Shown here in pieces: positions 44,293-52,974 of a DNA stretch of 64,000 nucleotides. Each line of letters starts with the position of its first letter. The stretch's first letter is position 1. The notes under the pieces were generated by a model. It was not told the DNA's origin and did no database searches. It was given only the letters and a program-made list of their open reading frames with translations. Where the stretch lies: contig JANWZO010000005.1 of assembly GCA_025054615.1 (NCBI GenBank), positions 1 through 64,000 of the forward strand. The letters are read 5' to 3'. The stretch is from Kiritimatiellia bacterium. Lineage in GTDB: Bacteria > Verrucomicrobiota > Kiritimatiellia > CAIVKH01. The translations under genes were made by a program, and so were the position numbers.

Positions 44293-45159
44293 ATGCACCT
44301 TTCAAGTCGCTGGCTGCTCGCCATGGCCGCTTTATTCGTCGGATCAACACACGCGGAACCGCCGGATGGGGGCGCCGTTTCCGCGCAGGAAGCTGCGGCT
44401 GCGGTTTCCACAGTGGTCGGCGATTTGAGAATCCATGACGGAATAGGCAGCGGGCGGATTGCGCCGCGACGCGTCTCCGTTTGGCTGCCGCCGGGTTACG
44501 AAGACAACGCCGATCGTCGCTATCCCGTCCTCTACATGCACGATGGCCAGAATTGCTTCGATGTTGCGCGTTCGGCATTCGGGATGGAATGGCGCATGGA
44601 CGAAGAGGCGACGCGCCTGATTGCCGAGGGACGGATCGAACCCATTATCATCGTGGGCATTGACAACAACGGCGAGTTGCGACGCGACGAATATGGGGAG
44701 ACAGAGCTAGGCGCGGAATACAGGAGATTTGTCGTCGAGACGGTAAAGCCGCTGGTGGACCGAACCTACCGCACGAAACCCGAAGCTTCACACACGGCCA
44801 CGATGGGCGCATCGATGGGCGGAACCGTCTCCTTTTTGCTGGCGTGGGAAAGGCCCGATGTGTTTTTTGGCGCGGCCTGCCTTTCGCCGGCCTTCATGGA
44901 TCCCATCCAAAATCGGGTTCGCCGGCATCGCGGCAAGCGACCCCCGATTCGGCTGTACATCGATAATGGGGAGCTTGGAATCGACCAGAAGCTGCAACCG
45001 GGCATCACGATGATGCTGGTGCGCCTTCAGCAAAAGGGGTTCGAGATCGACGAGGACCTGGTCTTTTTCCTCGACGAGAAGGCCGAACACAACGAAAAAG
45101 CCTGGTCCGCGCGCGTCTGGCGCCCTCTCGAGTTTTTGTTCGGCACGTCGCGCAACTAG
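44293..45159 (+). CDS. exported alpha/beta-hydrolase esterase (Fes/YbbA-like)
   Basis: A 288-residue protein with a signal peptide (about 1-21). The alpha/beta-hydrolase core contains VSVWLPPGYE, YPVLYMHDGQNCFD, the nucleophile elbow GASMGG and a C-terminal His in AEHNEKAW. This is the layout of the enterochelin-esterase-like (esterase D) group, which hydrolyses small esters such as siderophores or sugar esters. It starts nine bases after tRNA-Asp, so the tRNA transcript may continue into it. A thioesterase gene follows after 10 bases. Confidence 0.83.
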   Translation: MHLSSRWLLAMAALFVGSTHAEPPDGGAVSAQEAAAAVSTVVGDLRIHDGIGSGRIAPRRVSVWLPPGYEDNADRRYPVLYMHDGQNCFDVARSAFGMEWRMDEEATRLIAEGRIEPIIIVGIDNNGELRRDEYGETELGAEYRRFVVETVKPLVDRTYRTKPEASHTATMGASMGGTVSFLLAWERPDVFFGAACLSPAFMDPIQNRVRRHRGKRPPIRLYIDNGELGIDQKLQPGITMMLVRLQQKGFEIDEDLVFFLDEKAEHNEKAWSARVWRPLEFLFGTSRN

Positions 45160-45169
45160 GGGCGGTCGC

Positions 45170-45613
45170 ATGCCTCGACAGAAAATCATCCTGCCGGAGA
45201 CGTGGCTATACGAAACGGTCGTCCCGATACGGATCACGGACCTGAATTACGGCCGGCACGTGGGTAACGACACGATTCTCGGATTACTTCAAGAGGCGCG
45301 GGTGCGATGGTTGCGGTCGCTCGGCTATGACTCGGAACTGCTTGAGGGTTCGCTGGGGCTGATTCTCGTCGATCTCGCTGTGAGATTCCGGTCGGAACTC
45401 ACCTACGGCGACGATCTTCTCGTCCGACTGACGGTTTCCGAATGGTCGCACACCGGCTTTGAGCTGGCATACCTTGGACTGAAGGCGTCCGATCGCTCGG
45501 AGGCGGTGCGAGCGCTGACTGGCCTGGTTTTCTTTGATTACGCCTCGAAGCGAATCGCGGCTGCGCCGCCGGATTTTCGCAGCCGGGTTGAACATTCGGG
45601 TCCGCCGCGCTAG
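45170..45613 (+). CDS. hot-dog-fold acyl-CoA thioesterase
   Basis: A 147-residue 4HBT-type thioesterase. The strand-turn RITDLNYGRHVGNDTIL carries the Asp and His residues of the catalytic helix region. The pattern matches the FadM/YbgC type, which hydrolyse acyl-CoA. Short spacing after the esterase suggests co-transcription. Substrate chain length cannot be told. Confidence 0.88.
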   Translation: MPRQKIILPETWLYETVVPIRITDLNYGRHVGNDTILGLLQEARVRWLRSLGYDSELLEGSLGLILVDLAVRFRSELTYGDDLLVRLTVSEWSHTGFELAYLGLKASDRSEAVRALTGLVFFDYASKRIAAAPPDFRSRVEHSGPPR

Positions 45614-45722
45614 ACACTTGAATTATTTCGATTTCTGCCGTGTCAAAATATTGGGGCCGCAAGAAAACCCTTGCAATCACGCCCAAATGCGCGATGGTCC
45701 GTATCTAACGGATTTCTAACAC

Positions 45723-46391
45723 ATGAAAGTGGCGAGAGGATTTTGGTCGCATGTGCTCGTGGTGCTGGCGGTAGCCGTTGTGTTGTCGGCGATTGCCCGT
45801 CACGCCGGGTACTCTGTCGCTGCATGGGCATTGCTCGCGAGTGGCGGGTTGGCCATCGCGTTTTTGGCATATTTCTTCCGAGACCCCGATCGGCCGGTTG
45901 TCGAGGATTCCCGCGCCGTGGTGTCCGGCGCGGATGGATGGGTGCGATCGGTGGAGCGGTTTCGGGAGGACAAGTACCTCAAGACCGACTGCGTGCGGAT
46001 CAGCACTTTCCTCACGCCGTTTGACGTCCATGTGAACCGAGCGCCGATTGCGGGTTCCATCGCGGCGCTGGATTACACGCCGGGCAAGCACCTGTTCACG
46101 ATACAGGAGGCGGCCTCCGACGTGAACGAACACAGTTCGATTGTAATCGTCGGCCGCCGCACGCGATGTTTAGTCAAACAAATTGTGGGTCCGATCGTCC
46201 GCCGCGTTGTATATTGGCTTACGGTGGGCCAATCGGTCGAGGCGGGCGAGCGCATCGGCATGATGAAATTCGGGTCGAGATTAGATGTTTATCTCCCGGA
46301 GGAGGATGTGGAAGTGCTGGTGAAGCCTGGAGACCGCGTCCTCGCCGGAATTACCGCGATTGCTCGCATTCGAAAGGGGGATTCTACATGA
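45723..46391 (+). CDS. psd: phosphatidylserine decarboxylase (short type)
   Basis: Decarboxylates phosphatidylserine to phosphatidylethanolamine. A 222-residue proenzyme of the short (archaeal/PVC) type with two N-terminal membrane helices (10-50). The motif FLTPFDVHVNRAPI and His at ~103 are present. The self-cleavage site is Gly184-Ser185 in KFGSRLD; Ser185 becomes the pyruvoyl group. Its stop overlaps the pssA start by four bases, so the two phospholipid enzymes are translation-coupled. Confidence 0.93.
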   Translation: MKVARGFWSHVLVVLAVAVVLSAIARHAGYSVAAWALLASGGLAIAFLAYFFRDPDRPVVEDSRAVVSGADGWVRSVERFREDKYLKTDCVRISTFLTPFDVHVNRAPIAGSIAALDYTPGKHLFTIQEAASDVNEHSSIVIVGRRTRCLVKQIVGPIVRRVVYWLTVGQSVEAGERIGMMKFGSRLDVYLPEEDVEVLVKPGDRVLAGITAIARIRKGDST

Positions 46392-47161
46392 TGTGGCGAA
46401 AACTTTTGCCGAATTTGCTGACGCTCGCCGCTCTTGGCTGCGCGATGCTGAGCATTCTAAAGGCCGTCGAGGGCGAATTTGTTGCCGCCGCGCAATTCAT
46501 CATGCTGTGCCTGGTTTTCGACGGGCTTGATGGCAACATCGCCCGTTGGTGCCGGGGCGCGACAAAGTTCGGCGCGGAACTCGATACCTTCGTGGACATT
46601 ATCGGTTATGGCGTGGCGCCCGCACTACTTGCCCACCAGTTGGTAATGAAGGACCACGGCGTATGGGGTCTTCTTTACGTATGTTTTGCGCCAATGTCCG
46701 GGGCGTTGCGGCTGGCGCGATTCCGCGTGGTGGATCCGCACCGTGGGCAGAAGGGCTATCTGGGCTTGCCGATCACGGTCAACGCAGGATGGGTTGCGAT
46801 GATGGTTTTTGCCACGCAGACGGGTTTGCTCAGGGAGGATCTCTTCACGCTGGCGGGCGGGCCCTTCGCCGCGATGGTCTGGACCGTGTCGACAGCCATG
46901 CTGTTTCTGCAGGTCTCGACCTTGCGTTACAGCAAGCCGACCAAGGCTCCTCTGTTTTTCTTCGCCGGCATCGCGATGGTTCTGATGCTTTTCCTCAAGG
47001 AAGAGATCGCTTTGGTCTCGGCGCTTTCCATGTGCGCGTATGGTGTGTTTTACGCCTTCATCAGCCCGTTTTTGCCGCGGCATGCCGAGTTGGTGGACCG
47101 GGCTGCGGAATCCGGCGAGTTGGAGTCGGCCGAAGATCCCGTCCGCTATCGTTCCTCATAA
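46388..47161 (+). CDS. pssA: CDP-diacylglycerol-serine O-phosphatidyltransferase
   Basis: Makes phosphatidylserine from CDP-diacylglycerol and serine. A 257-residue membrane protein with the CDP-alcohol phosphotransferase motif D-G-x2-A-R-x8-G-x3-D-x3-D at Asp48-Asp70 (DGNIAR, FGAELDTFVD) and about seven membrane helices. Operon partner of psd. The ATG at 46388 (ATGATG) lies in the overlap and agrees with the family start. Confidence 0.93.
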   Translation: MMWRKLLPNLLTLAALGCAMLSILKAVEGEFVAAAQFIMLCLVFDGLDGNIARWCRGATKFGAELDTFVDIIGYGVAPALLAHQLVMKDHGVWGLLYVCFAPMSGALRLARFRVVDPHRGQKGYLGLPITVNAGWVAMMVFATQTGLLREDLFTLAGGPFAAMVWTVSTAMLFLQVSTLRYSKPTKAPLFFFAGIAMVLMLFLKEEIALVSALSMCAYGVFYAFISPFLPRHAELVDRAAESGELESAEDPVRYRSS

Positions 47162-47223
47162 GCGCGTCGAATTCGGAACTCGGCTGCTATTTGTAATCCG
47201 ACGATACACATTCGTCGGGCTTA

Positions 47224-48624
47224 TCAAAGTTCCGCGCTGATGTTTTCGAGAATTCGGTCCGAAAGGAAGGCCTGGGCAGGTTGGCGATTGACCACTGTTA
47301 CGGAACCGCGAATCACCACATTCTTCCCGAAACGGATGTCTCCCACTACCTTTAGCGATTCGCAGGCGACCAGCGAGGGAGCCCCGTCAGGAAAGCGAGC
47401 GGCGAAATCGCTCCAATTCTTGTAGTGCGCTGTGTCGAGCTTTATCGCGGGAGGGATTCCGTTCCGCGCAGGCACCAGTTCCAAGCGATGGTCGAGGCTC
47501 AGGGCGTAGGCATCGGACCACAGACCGAGGAGGTCATCCGTGGTTTTCACGGGGCTAAATCGGGACCGGGGCACCTCAATCGCGATGGCGCCAGGAAGGG
47601 CGCCAATGGCGGCGCCCATCGCTGTTTCCAACTGCAAAACGGCAGGGGTGGAAGGATCTTTGGGATCCACGGTCTTTCGATTCACCATGACAGGGAGGTC
47701 CGGCGGACCGCCGTGCCGTTCGATGAAATGGGAGAGGGCAAGCAGGTCGAGCCAGAGGTTGTTCGTATTGAAGAAACGGTGGCGCGTGATGTCCTGGAAG
47801 AAGTGTGCTTCCTCCGACGGGCATTGCGCCGATTCGCGGAGGATGTATCCGCCTCCCTTTTTTCGGGCCAGGTGGCCCCCCTTGCGGTCGGCGGCGGTTC
47901 GGGCGGTCACTTCCATCATGAACGGCGCACCGGAATCCGCGAAATAACCTAGCAGGCCGACGTCCAGGCCGGCGCCGAGATTGTCCGCGTTGGAGACGAA
48001 GGCGTAGCGGATTCCGGCTGCCAGTAATCGTGCCGCGATTCCGGACCCGAAAAGCGCCGCGTACAGGTCGCCATGGCCTGGCGGACACCATTCCTTAGAA
48101 GGGTCCGCGGGCCATTCCACCGGCAGGAGAGTATCCGCGAGAAGCCGGGGTATACGGTTTTGCCGGAAGGAGAGCGGCGCCGCCTGTTCCGAAAGCGCGG
48201 GGTATGCCGCCAGCGCACGGAGCGTGTCCGCTTCCGTGTTGTAGCTGTTCATCAGGAGGAGCGGAAGCGGCGCACCGCAGAACTGTCGGAGATGAAGAAT
48301 TTGACGCGCGATGATGTCGAGGAACGTCAGACCGTCCTTGACGGGCAGAAGGGATTTCGCCCGGTCGAGGCCCATGCTTGTACCCAGCCCGCCATTGAGC
48401 TTGATGACGGCGGTCTGCGCGAGGGCCCGCTCGCCCGAAGCGGTGTGGTGCGCAGCATCGGCCGCGGTTGGCAGCGATCCGACCGGTTCGATCTCGGATT
48501 CGGCGATCAAGCCGGATTCCCCGGAGGCGACGCGCAGGAAGGCTCGTTCGAATCCGGCGAGAAGAGCCGATGTGGCGCCATCCGCCTGCAATTTTTTCAG
48601 TGCGGCTCCAAGCCCGGGGTGCAT
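47224..48624 (-). CDS. UTP-glucose-1-phosphate uridylyltransferase, eukaryotic type
   Basis: Makes UDP-glucose for glycan and envelope synthesis. A 466-residue UGPase of the UGP2/UDPGP family, not the bacterial GalU family. The UTP loop is KLNGGLGTSMGLDRAKSLLPV. FMMEVTARTAAD and NNLWLDL are family blocks. A left-handed beta-helix lies at the C-terminus (KVVGDIRFGKNVVIRGSVTVVN). Length is normal. Divergent from the hypothetical gene at 48654. Confidence 0.93.
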   Translation of the reverse strand: MHPGLGAALKKLQADGATSALLAGFERAFLRVASGESGLIAESEIEPVGSLPTAADAAHHTASGERALAQTAVIKLNGGLGTSMGLDRAKSLLPVKDGLTFLDIIARQILHLRQFCGAPLPLLLMNSYNTEADTLRALAAYPALSEQAAPLSFRQNRIPRLLADTLLPVEWPADPSKEWCPPGHGDLYAALFGSGIAARLLAAGIRYAFVSNADNLGAGLDVGLLGYFADSGAPFMMEVTARTAADRKGGHLARKKGGGYILRESAQCPSEEAHFFQDITRHRFFNTNNLWLDLLALSHFIERHGGPPDLPVMVNRKTVDPKDPSTPAVLQLETAMGAAIGALPGAIAIEVPRSRFSPVKTTDDLLGLWSDAYALSLDHRLELVPARNGIPPAIKLDTAHYKNWSDFAARFPDGAPSLVACESLKVVGDIRFGKNVVIRGSVTVVNRQPAQAFLSDRILENISAEL

Positions 48625-48653
48625 GGCAGATATTTATTCGTTCGCGTTGAGCG

Positions 48654-49361
48654 TTGCCACTCGAATATTGTCTGAAAGGTTTACCGGCTGTCTTCGATAA
48701 AAACGCTGTGCGTACGAAAGAGCAGATCGCCGACGAGCTGACCCGCCTCGAGGAAGCAAACTATTACAGCGAGGATTTCGAATGGCTGTCCTCGGTGCGG
48801 GCGTATCGCGATTCTCTTTGCCCGGAAGAACAGAACCTTCTCGCCGAAATTGTGGCCAGCCGTTTGTTGCGGGAAGGATCTATGACGGATGTTCTCATGT
48901 GCTCCATCATCCATGTGCCTTCAGCCGGGTCCGTCCTGGCTGCCAAACTGGACCGGGAGGTTGTGCCTTCACAGTTGACACGAGCTCTCATTACTGCGCT
49001 GCAGCACTACCGGGGCGACGATGTATTCCGGGCCGTGGCTCGTTTTGTGGATTCAGATCAGGAGAACGAGGCCTTGCGCGCGCTGGCCAAAATTGATTTT
49101 CACCGGGCGCTGCCGTATATAGCTCGCGCGGCGCGGGTGGAACACCAGCGCGACCTGGTCCTACATATCCTTCATGACCGATTCAAGGAGCGCGGGCGTC
49201 TGCAGGAACTAGCGTTGGAGCTTCGCGCCTTTGCAGCGGGATGGCAGGATCCCGACTTTCTCGGGTCGATTGTTCGGTTGCTCCGCTGCAAGCCCGAGCT
49301 GTACAACCCCTTTCGCGAAGAGGAGATTTGTTTTCTTGAGTCGGAACTTTTGTCATCTTAA
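48654..49361 (+). CDS. HEAT-like helical protein of unknown function
   Basis: A 235-residue acidic helical protein. From about residue 90 it shows four or five short antiparallel helix pairs (LTRALITALQHYRGDDVFRAV, then ALRALAKIDFHRALPYIARA) that look like degenerate HEAT repeats. No signal peptide or catalytic motif. The start is uncertain: TTG 48654, or GTG 48708 nearer the conserved helices, neither with a strong ribosome-binding site. Confidence 0.65.
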   Translation: MPLEYCLKGLPAVFDKNAVRTKEQIADELTRLEEANYYSEDFEWLSSVRAYRDSLCPEEQNLLAEIVASRLLREGSMTDVLMCSIIHVPSAGSVLAAKLDREVVPSQLTRALITALQHYRGDDVFRAVARFVDSDQENEALRALAKIDFHRALPYIARAARVEHQRDLVLHILHDRFKERGRLQELALELRAFAAGWQDPDFLGSIVRLLRCKPELYNPFREEEICFLESELLSS

Positions 49362-49424
49362 TTGTTCGGAATAAAAATTTCGGCGCCCTCTGCGCCGCAA
49401 CTTCAATCAAAGGAGAAAGAGTCG

Positions 49425-50012
49425 ATGAAAAAACTGAGTGCTGTTTTTGCATTAATCGCCATAGGCTTCTCCGGCGCCCTGCGCGCCGCGACGTATGAGG
49501 TCGATCCATCGCACTCCCACATCGGGTTCGCCGTCCGGCACATGGTGGTCGCAACGGTCCGAGGGACCTTTGACGAATATGTGGGATCGTTCAATTATGA
49601 TCCGGAAAACCCGGCGAATTTTTCGGCATCGGCGACCATCAAGACGGCAAGTATCAACACCCGTAATGCGAAGCGGGACGATCATCTTCGCAGCCCTGAT
49701 TTTTTTGATGCCGAGCAATTTCCCGAAATCAAATTCGAGACGACGGGCGCCGAACTGGCCGGCGATCAACTCGTGGTGCGCGGAAATCTGACCATGCGAG
49801 GAGTGACGAAGGAAATTATCCTGCCTCTCACCTTCAGTGGAATCGTCAAGGATCCCTGGGGCAACACGCGAGTAGGCTTTGAGGGATCGACGACAATCAA
49901 TCGTCAGGATTGGGGCATTTCGTGGAGTAAAACGCTGGATACCGGTGGCCTGGTCGTTTCCGATGACGTGAAGATCGAGCTCAGCGTTGAGGGCATTCAA
50001 AAGTCGGAGTGA
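49425..50012 (+). CDS. YceI-family periplasmic lipid-binding protein
   Basis: A 195-residue protein with a signal peptide (KKLSAVFALIAIGFSGALRA). The mature domain is a YceI lipocalin-like barrel, which binds polyisoprenoid or other lipids: YEVDPSHSHIGFAVRHM, RNAKRDDHLRSPDFFD and a C-terminal NRQDWGISW are typical. AAAGGAG upstream of ATG 49425 supports the start. A strong bidirectional terminator follows. Confidence 0.92.
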   Translation: MKKLSAVFALIAIGFSGALRAATYEVDPSHSHIGFAVRHMVVATVRGTFDEYVGSFNYDPENPANFSASATIKTASINTRNAKRDDHLRSPDFFDAEQFPEIKFETTGAELAGDQLVVRGNLTMRGVTKEIILPLTFSGIVKDPWGNTRVGFEGSTTINRQDWGISWSKTLDTGGLVVSDDVKIELSVEGIQKSE

Positions 50013-50033
50013 CAGATCGATCGGCGATCGATA

Positions 50034-50066
50034 AAAGCCCCGCCCAACCTGGGCGGGGCTTTTTTT
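50034..50066. terminator. bidirectional intrinsic terminator
   Basis: A perfect 12-bp stem, AAAGCCCCGCCC/GGGCGGGGCTTT, with a five-base loop and a following T run, lies between the convergent yceI-like and topoisomerase genes. An A run on the left side gives the minus-strand transcript its uridine tract. Confidence 0.9.
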
Positions 50067-50094
50067 CTGGATCCCTGCGAGAATGGCGGGCCGG

Positions 50095-51216
50095 TCAGGG
50101 CAGGAACTGGCCCTTTTTGATTTTTTCGGGCAGGTAGTGTTCGAGGACGAAGTTGAGGCCGTGCTTGGCAAATGCCTGCTGTTCGATGCGGACGCCCATG
50201 TCGATCATTTGCTGGAGCGCCTGCTGCCACTCCTTGTAGTGTTTTACGAACGGATCGTTTTTCAACGCGTCTTTTGCGCGCTTGATGTCCGCCTCCTCAA
50301 GCGGATGCGTCGCGTCTTCCAGGTCGTAGTCAATGATGTCCTGCGGCGTCACGCCAAGGAATCGGCAGGTCGGGACGCAAAAATATCGGTTGATGTGGGC
50401 GGCCTGGCCGGAGCCGACCTTGAGGGTGCGATAGATGTTGCAGTAGCCGTACGGATCGCCGTCGGTGAAGGCGAGGACAGGAATTTTTTGCTCATCCGCA
50501 AGCCGGCGGATGAAGCGGCGGCACGCGCGCGTCGGTACGCCGCTCATAGAGACAAGGATGCAGTTGGCCTTCGCATAATAACGGTGGTGGACGAGCCGTT
50601 GAAACAGCGAGGCGGTTTCGACGGCGAGCACAAACTTCGCGCGGGTTTCGAATTTCAGGTGTTCGACGCGGGAGGGGATGCTCCACGCCCCCGTGCCGAG
50701 CTTGGTGCAGTCGATCCGGATGGGTTTGCCCGATTCGGGGTCCTGGTCGATCACGATCAGCGGTCCGCAAACCTCGCCGCCGCGTTCCTCCGGGATATAC
50801 CCGAGCTGCTCCCGGTTCACTCCGAGCATCGCCTCGATGTCATCAAGCAGCGTGTCGGATTCCGGCTGCTCGTCGAATCGGCATTCGCCCCAGCTTTTGG
50901 AGTTGTAATAAATTTCCCGCTTGCCGGCGATATCGTTCTTGTCGAGCAAGTCATTCTTCGTCGTTGCGAGCAGCCGCATGGACTGCGCGAAGGTTTTGAC
51001 GGTGTTGTAAGAGAGGGTCCGCGTCGCCATTCGGTTCAAAATCTCGAAATGGCCCGTTCGCGGGTCGTACTTGACATTGGCCAGCGAGCGGATCGGAAAT
51101 CGGAGGGCGGGTTTTTTCCTCCGCTGGACGATGTCCTGATAAACGTTTTTGGCGACGTCGATGATTTTTTTCGACGCAGCCTGTTTGCTGATGGTTTCGG
51201 GAGTATCTTGGCTCAT
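50095..51216 (-). CDS. top6A: DNA topoisomerase VI subunit A (Spo11/Top6A)
   Basis: The strand-cutting half of type IIB topoisomerase VI. A 373-residue protein of normal length. A winged-helix (5Y-CAP) domain carries the catalytic tyrosine pair in KREIYYNSK (Tyr103/Tyr104). A Toprim domain has Glu200 (LAVETASLF) and the acidic Asp252/Asp254 (FTDGDPYG). The B subunit (GHKL ATPase) normally sits next door but is absent from this window. Start ATG 51216 is preferred to TTG 51243. It is the last gene of an operon with a UbiA-type prenyltransferase and a Dpm1-like synthase. Confidence 0.92.
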   Translation of the reverse strand: MSQDTPETISKQAASKKIIDVAKNVYQDIVQRRKKPALRFPIRSLANVKYDPRTGHFEILNRMATRTLSYNTVKTFAQSMRLLATTKNDLLDKNDIAGKREIYYNSKSWGECRFDEQPESDTLLDDIEAMLGVNREQLGYIPEERGGEVCGPLIVIDQDPESGKPIRIDCTKLGTGAWSIPSRVEHLKFETRAKFVLAVETASLFQRLVHHRYYAKANCILVSMSGVPTRACRRFIRRLADEQKIPVLAFTDGDPYGYCNIYRTLKVGSGQAAHINRYFCVPTCRFLGVTPQDIIDYDLEDATHPLEEADIKRAKDALKNDPFVKHYKEWQQALQQMIDMGVRIEQQAFAKHGLNFVLEHYLPEKIKKGQFLP

Positions 51217-51233
51217 GGGGTCCGACGAATCTC

Positions 51234-52127
51234 CTAGGTCCAAACCAGCAAGCCGAGGATGAGCGCGCCGTACAGCGCAAGGTTCAGTAGGAGCGGCGGA
51301 TCGGTCAGCAAAATGTGCTCCGGTCGGTCACCGAGCTCTCGGCGATACACGAGGTCCAGGTAGCGGAACAATCCATAGATGACGAACGGGATGGTCCAGC
51401 CGAGCTTGTGAGAGCCGAACTTTTCGACCGTATCGGGCCAGAACGTGTACAGACAATACGCGAGGAGCGTGGCGGACGCGATCATCGGGATCAGCACGTC
51501 GAGCAACTGGCGGTCGTAGGAGCGCAAACTGGGGCGTGTGGCGCCCTCTCGCTCCCCGAGGGCGACGAGCTCATGGCGGCGCTTGCACAACGCGAGAAAG
51601 AGGGCGAGGAGCAAGGCGCACAGAAGCAGCCATGGGGAAATCGCGACGCCGGCCGCGAAACCACCCGCGAGCGCCCGGAGCACAAATCCGATCGAGATGA
51701 CCATCACGTCGACGAGCGCCAACTCCTTGAGGCCGAACGAATAGGCGGCCTGCAGCGCGAGGTAGCCCGCGATGGTGGCGAAAAAAGGCGCGCCAAGAAG
51801 CGGTGCAAGCGCCAGCGACATCGCGATCAGCAGGACGGCCAGTCGGATTCCGAATCGACGGGAAAGCGCGCCGGAGGCAAAGGGCCGGTTTCGCTTGGCG
51901 GGATGAAGGCGGTCAAGCTGCGCATCACGCAGGTCGTTGACCACGTAAACGCCGCTGGCGGCAACGCAAAAAACGAGGACTCCGGCAAAGGCGCGCGCGA
52001 TGGCGGGCAGGCCAACACCTTGCGAAGGGTCCCCGAGCGCAAAGAGAACCGGGGCTAGAACCGCGACGTTTTTGGTCCATTGTTTCGGTCGCAGCGCTTC
52101 CAGCGTGCTGAGGAACACGGAACTCAT
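51234..52127 (-). CDS. UbiA-family polyprenyl-phosphate phosphoribosyltransferase-like protein
   Basis: A 297-residue membrane prenyltransferase. The opening LRPKQWTKN and the first acidic motif NDLRDAQLDRLHPAKRNRP match decaprenyl-phosphate phosphoribosyltransferase (DPPR synthase). It has about nine membrane helices. In actinobacteria this enzyme starts the route to decaprenyl-phosphoryl arabinose. It could instead be an EboC-like member; the RPKQW start favours DPPR synthase. ATG 52127 overlaps the GT2 stop by four bases. Confidence 0.83.
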   Translation of the reverse strand: MSSVFLSTLEALRPKQWTKNVAVLAPVLFALGDPSQGVGLPAIARAFAGVLVFCVAASGVYVVNDLRDAQLDRLHPAKRNRPFASGALSRRFGIRLAVLLIAMSLALAPLLGAPFFATIAGYLALQAAYSFGLKELALVDVMVISIGFVLRALAGGFAAGVAISPWLLLCALLLALFLALCKRRHELVALGEREGATRPSLRSYDRQLLDVLIPMIASATLLAYCLYTFWPDTVEKFGSHKLGWTIPFVIYGLFRYLDLVYRRELGDRPEHILLTDPPLLLNLALYGALILGLLVWT

Positions 52128-52891
52128 GCCGGGACGGCCCGCGACGCGACGCTTCTCGGATGATACTCGCGGGGTGGGGAACGGCGGAATTTCGAGCGAA
52201 AGAGAAGTTTCCAAACGAGCCAGAGCGCCTCGCGGACGATCGCAGAACTCATTTTCGAGGCGCCGGACCTGCGTTCTTCGAAAACGATGGGAACCTCAAC
52301 GATTCGAAAGCCTTGCATCCACGCATGGTGCGTCATTTCAATTTGAAAGGAGTAGCCGTTGGATTTGATCTGGTCGAGGTTGACCGTCTCCAACACGGCG
52401 CGTCGGAAACACTTGAACCCCCCTGTGGGGTCCGTGAAGGGCATTCCCGAGATGATCTGGACGTAATACGCAGCGCACTTGCTTAGAATCAATCGGCCAA
52501 GCGGCCAGTTGATCACACGGATTCCGCCTTTGTATCGGGTGCCGAGAACCAGGTCTGCTTGCTGGGCCGCCTCGCGAAACTTTGGAAGATCGGCCGGATT
52601 GTGCGAGAAGTCGCAGTCCATTTCGCCGATGAATTCATAATGACGTTCGAGGGCCCATTTGAAACCGGCAATATACGCGCGGCCGAGCCCCTGTTTTTTT
52701 TCACGATGCAGAACCCGGATGCGGGGATCTTCCGCGGCCATCCGGTCGAGCAATTGGCCCGTGCCGTCTGGCGAGTTGTCGTCGACAAACAAGATATCCG
52801 CCCAAGGAGCATGACGGTGAATCGCGGCGGCCATTTCCCGGACGTTCTCTATCTCGTTGTAGGTCGGGATAATGACGAGGTAGTCATTCAT
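52124..52891 (-). CDS. polyprenol-phosphate mannose/glucose synthase (Dpm1-like GT2)
   Basis: A 255-residue GT2 that transfers a sugar from a nucleotide donor to polyprenyl phosphate at the cytoplasmic face. VIIPTYNEIENV, the metal motif FVDDNSPDGT, GEMDCDFSHNP, and the GGFKCFRR region are the Dpm1 set. A C-terminal basic tail replaces the membrane helices of larger members. First gene of the operon with the UbiA protein and topoisomerase VI A. Its product may be the donor for GT-C enzymes such as that at 11199. Confidence 0.9.
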   Translation of the reverse strand: MNDYLVIIPTYNEIENVREMAAAIHRHAPWADILFVDDNSPDGTGQLLDRMAAEDPRIRVLHREKKQGLGRAYIAGFKWALERHYEFIGEMDCDFSHNPADLPKFREAAQQADLVLGTRYKGGIRVINWPLGRLILSKCAAYYVQIISGMPFTDPTGGFKCFRRAVLETVNLDQIKSNGYSFQIEMTHHAWMQGFRIVEVPIVFEERRSGASKMSSAIVREALWLVWKLLFRSKFRRSPPREYHPRSVASRAVPA

Positions 52892-52974
52892 TCGACTGCA
52901 CTGTAGGTTTTGACACTTGGTGGGGCAAGCGTTCGATGATTGTACCCCGATTGGACCGCCGATATAGTGAGCGC

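Noticed and set aside
50083-51237. A 384-codon plus-strand frame opposite the topoisomerase gene
   Set aside because: The minus-strand frame has full topoisomerase VI A motifs and an operon context. The plus-strand frame is an antisense shadow of GC-rich coding DNA with no recognisable domain.
51234-52127. EboC assignment for the UbiA-type protein
   Set aside because: The opening LRPKQWTKN and acidic motif fit DPPR synthase better, and the gene is not near eboDE.
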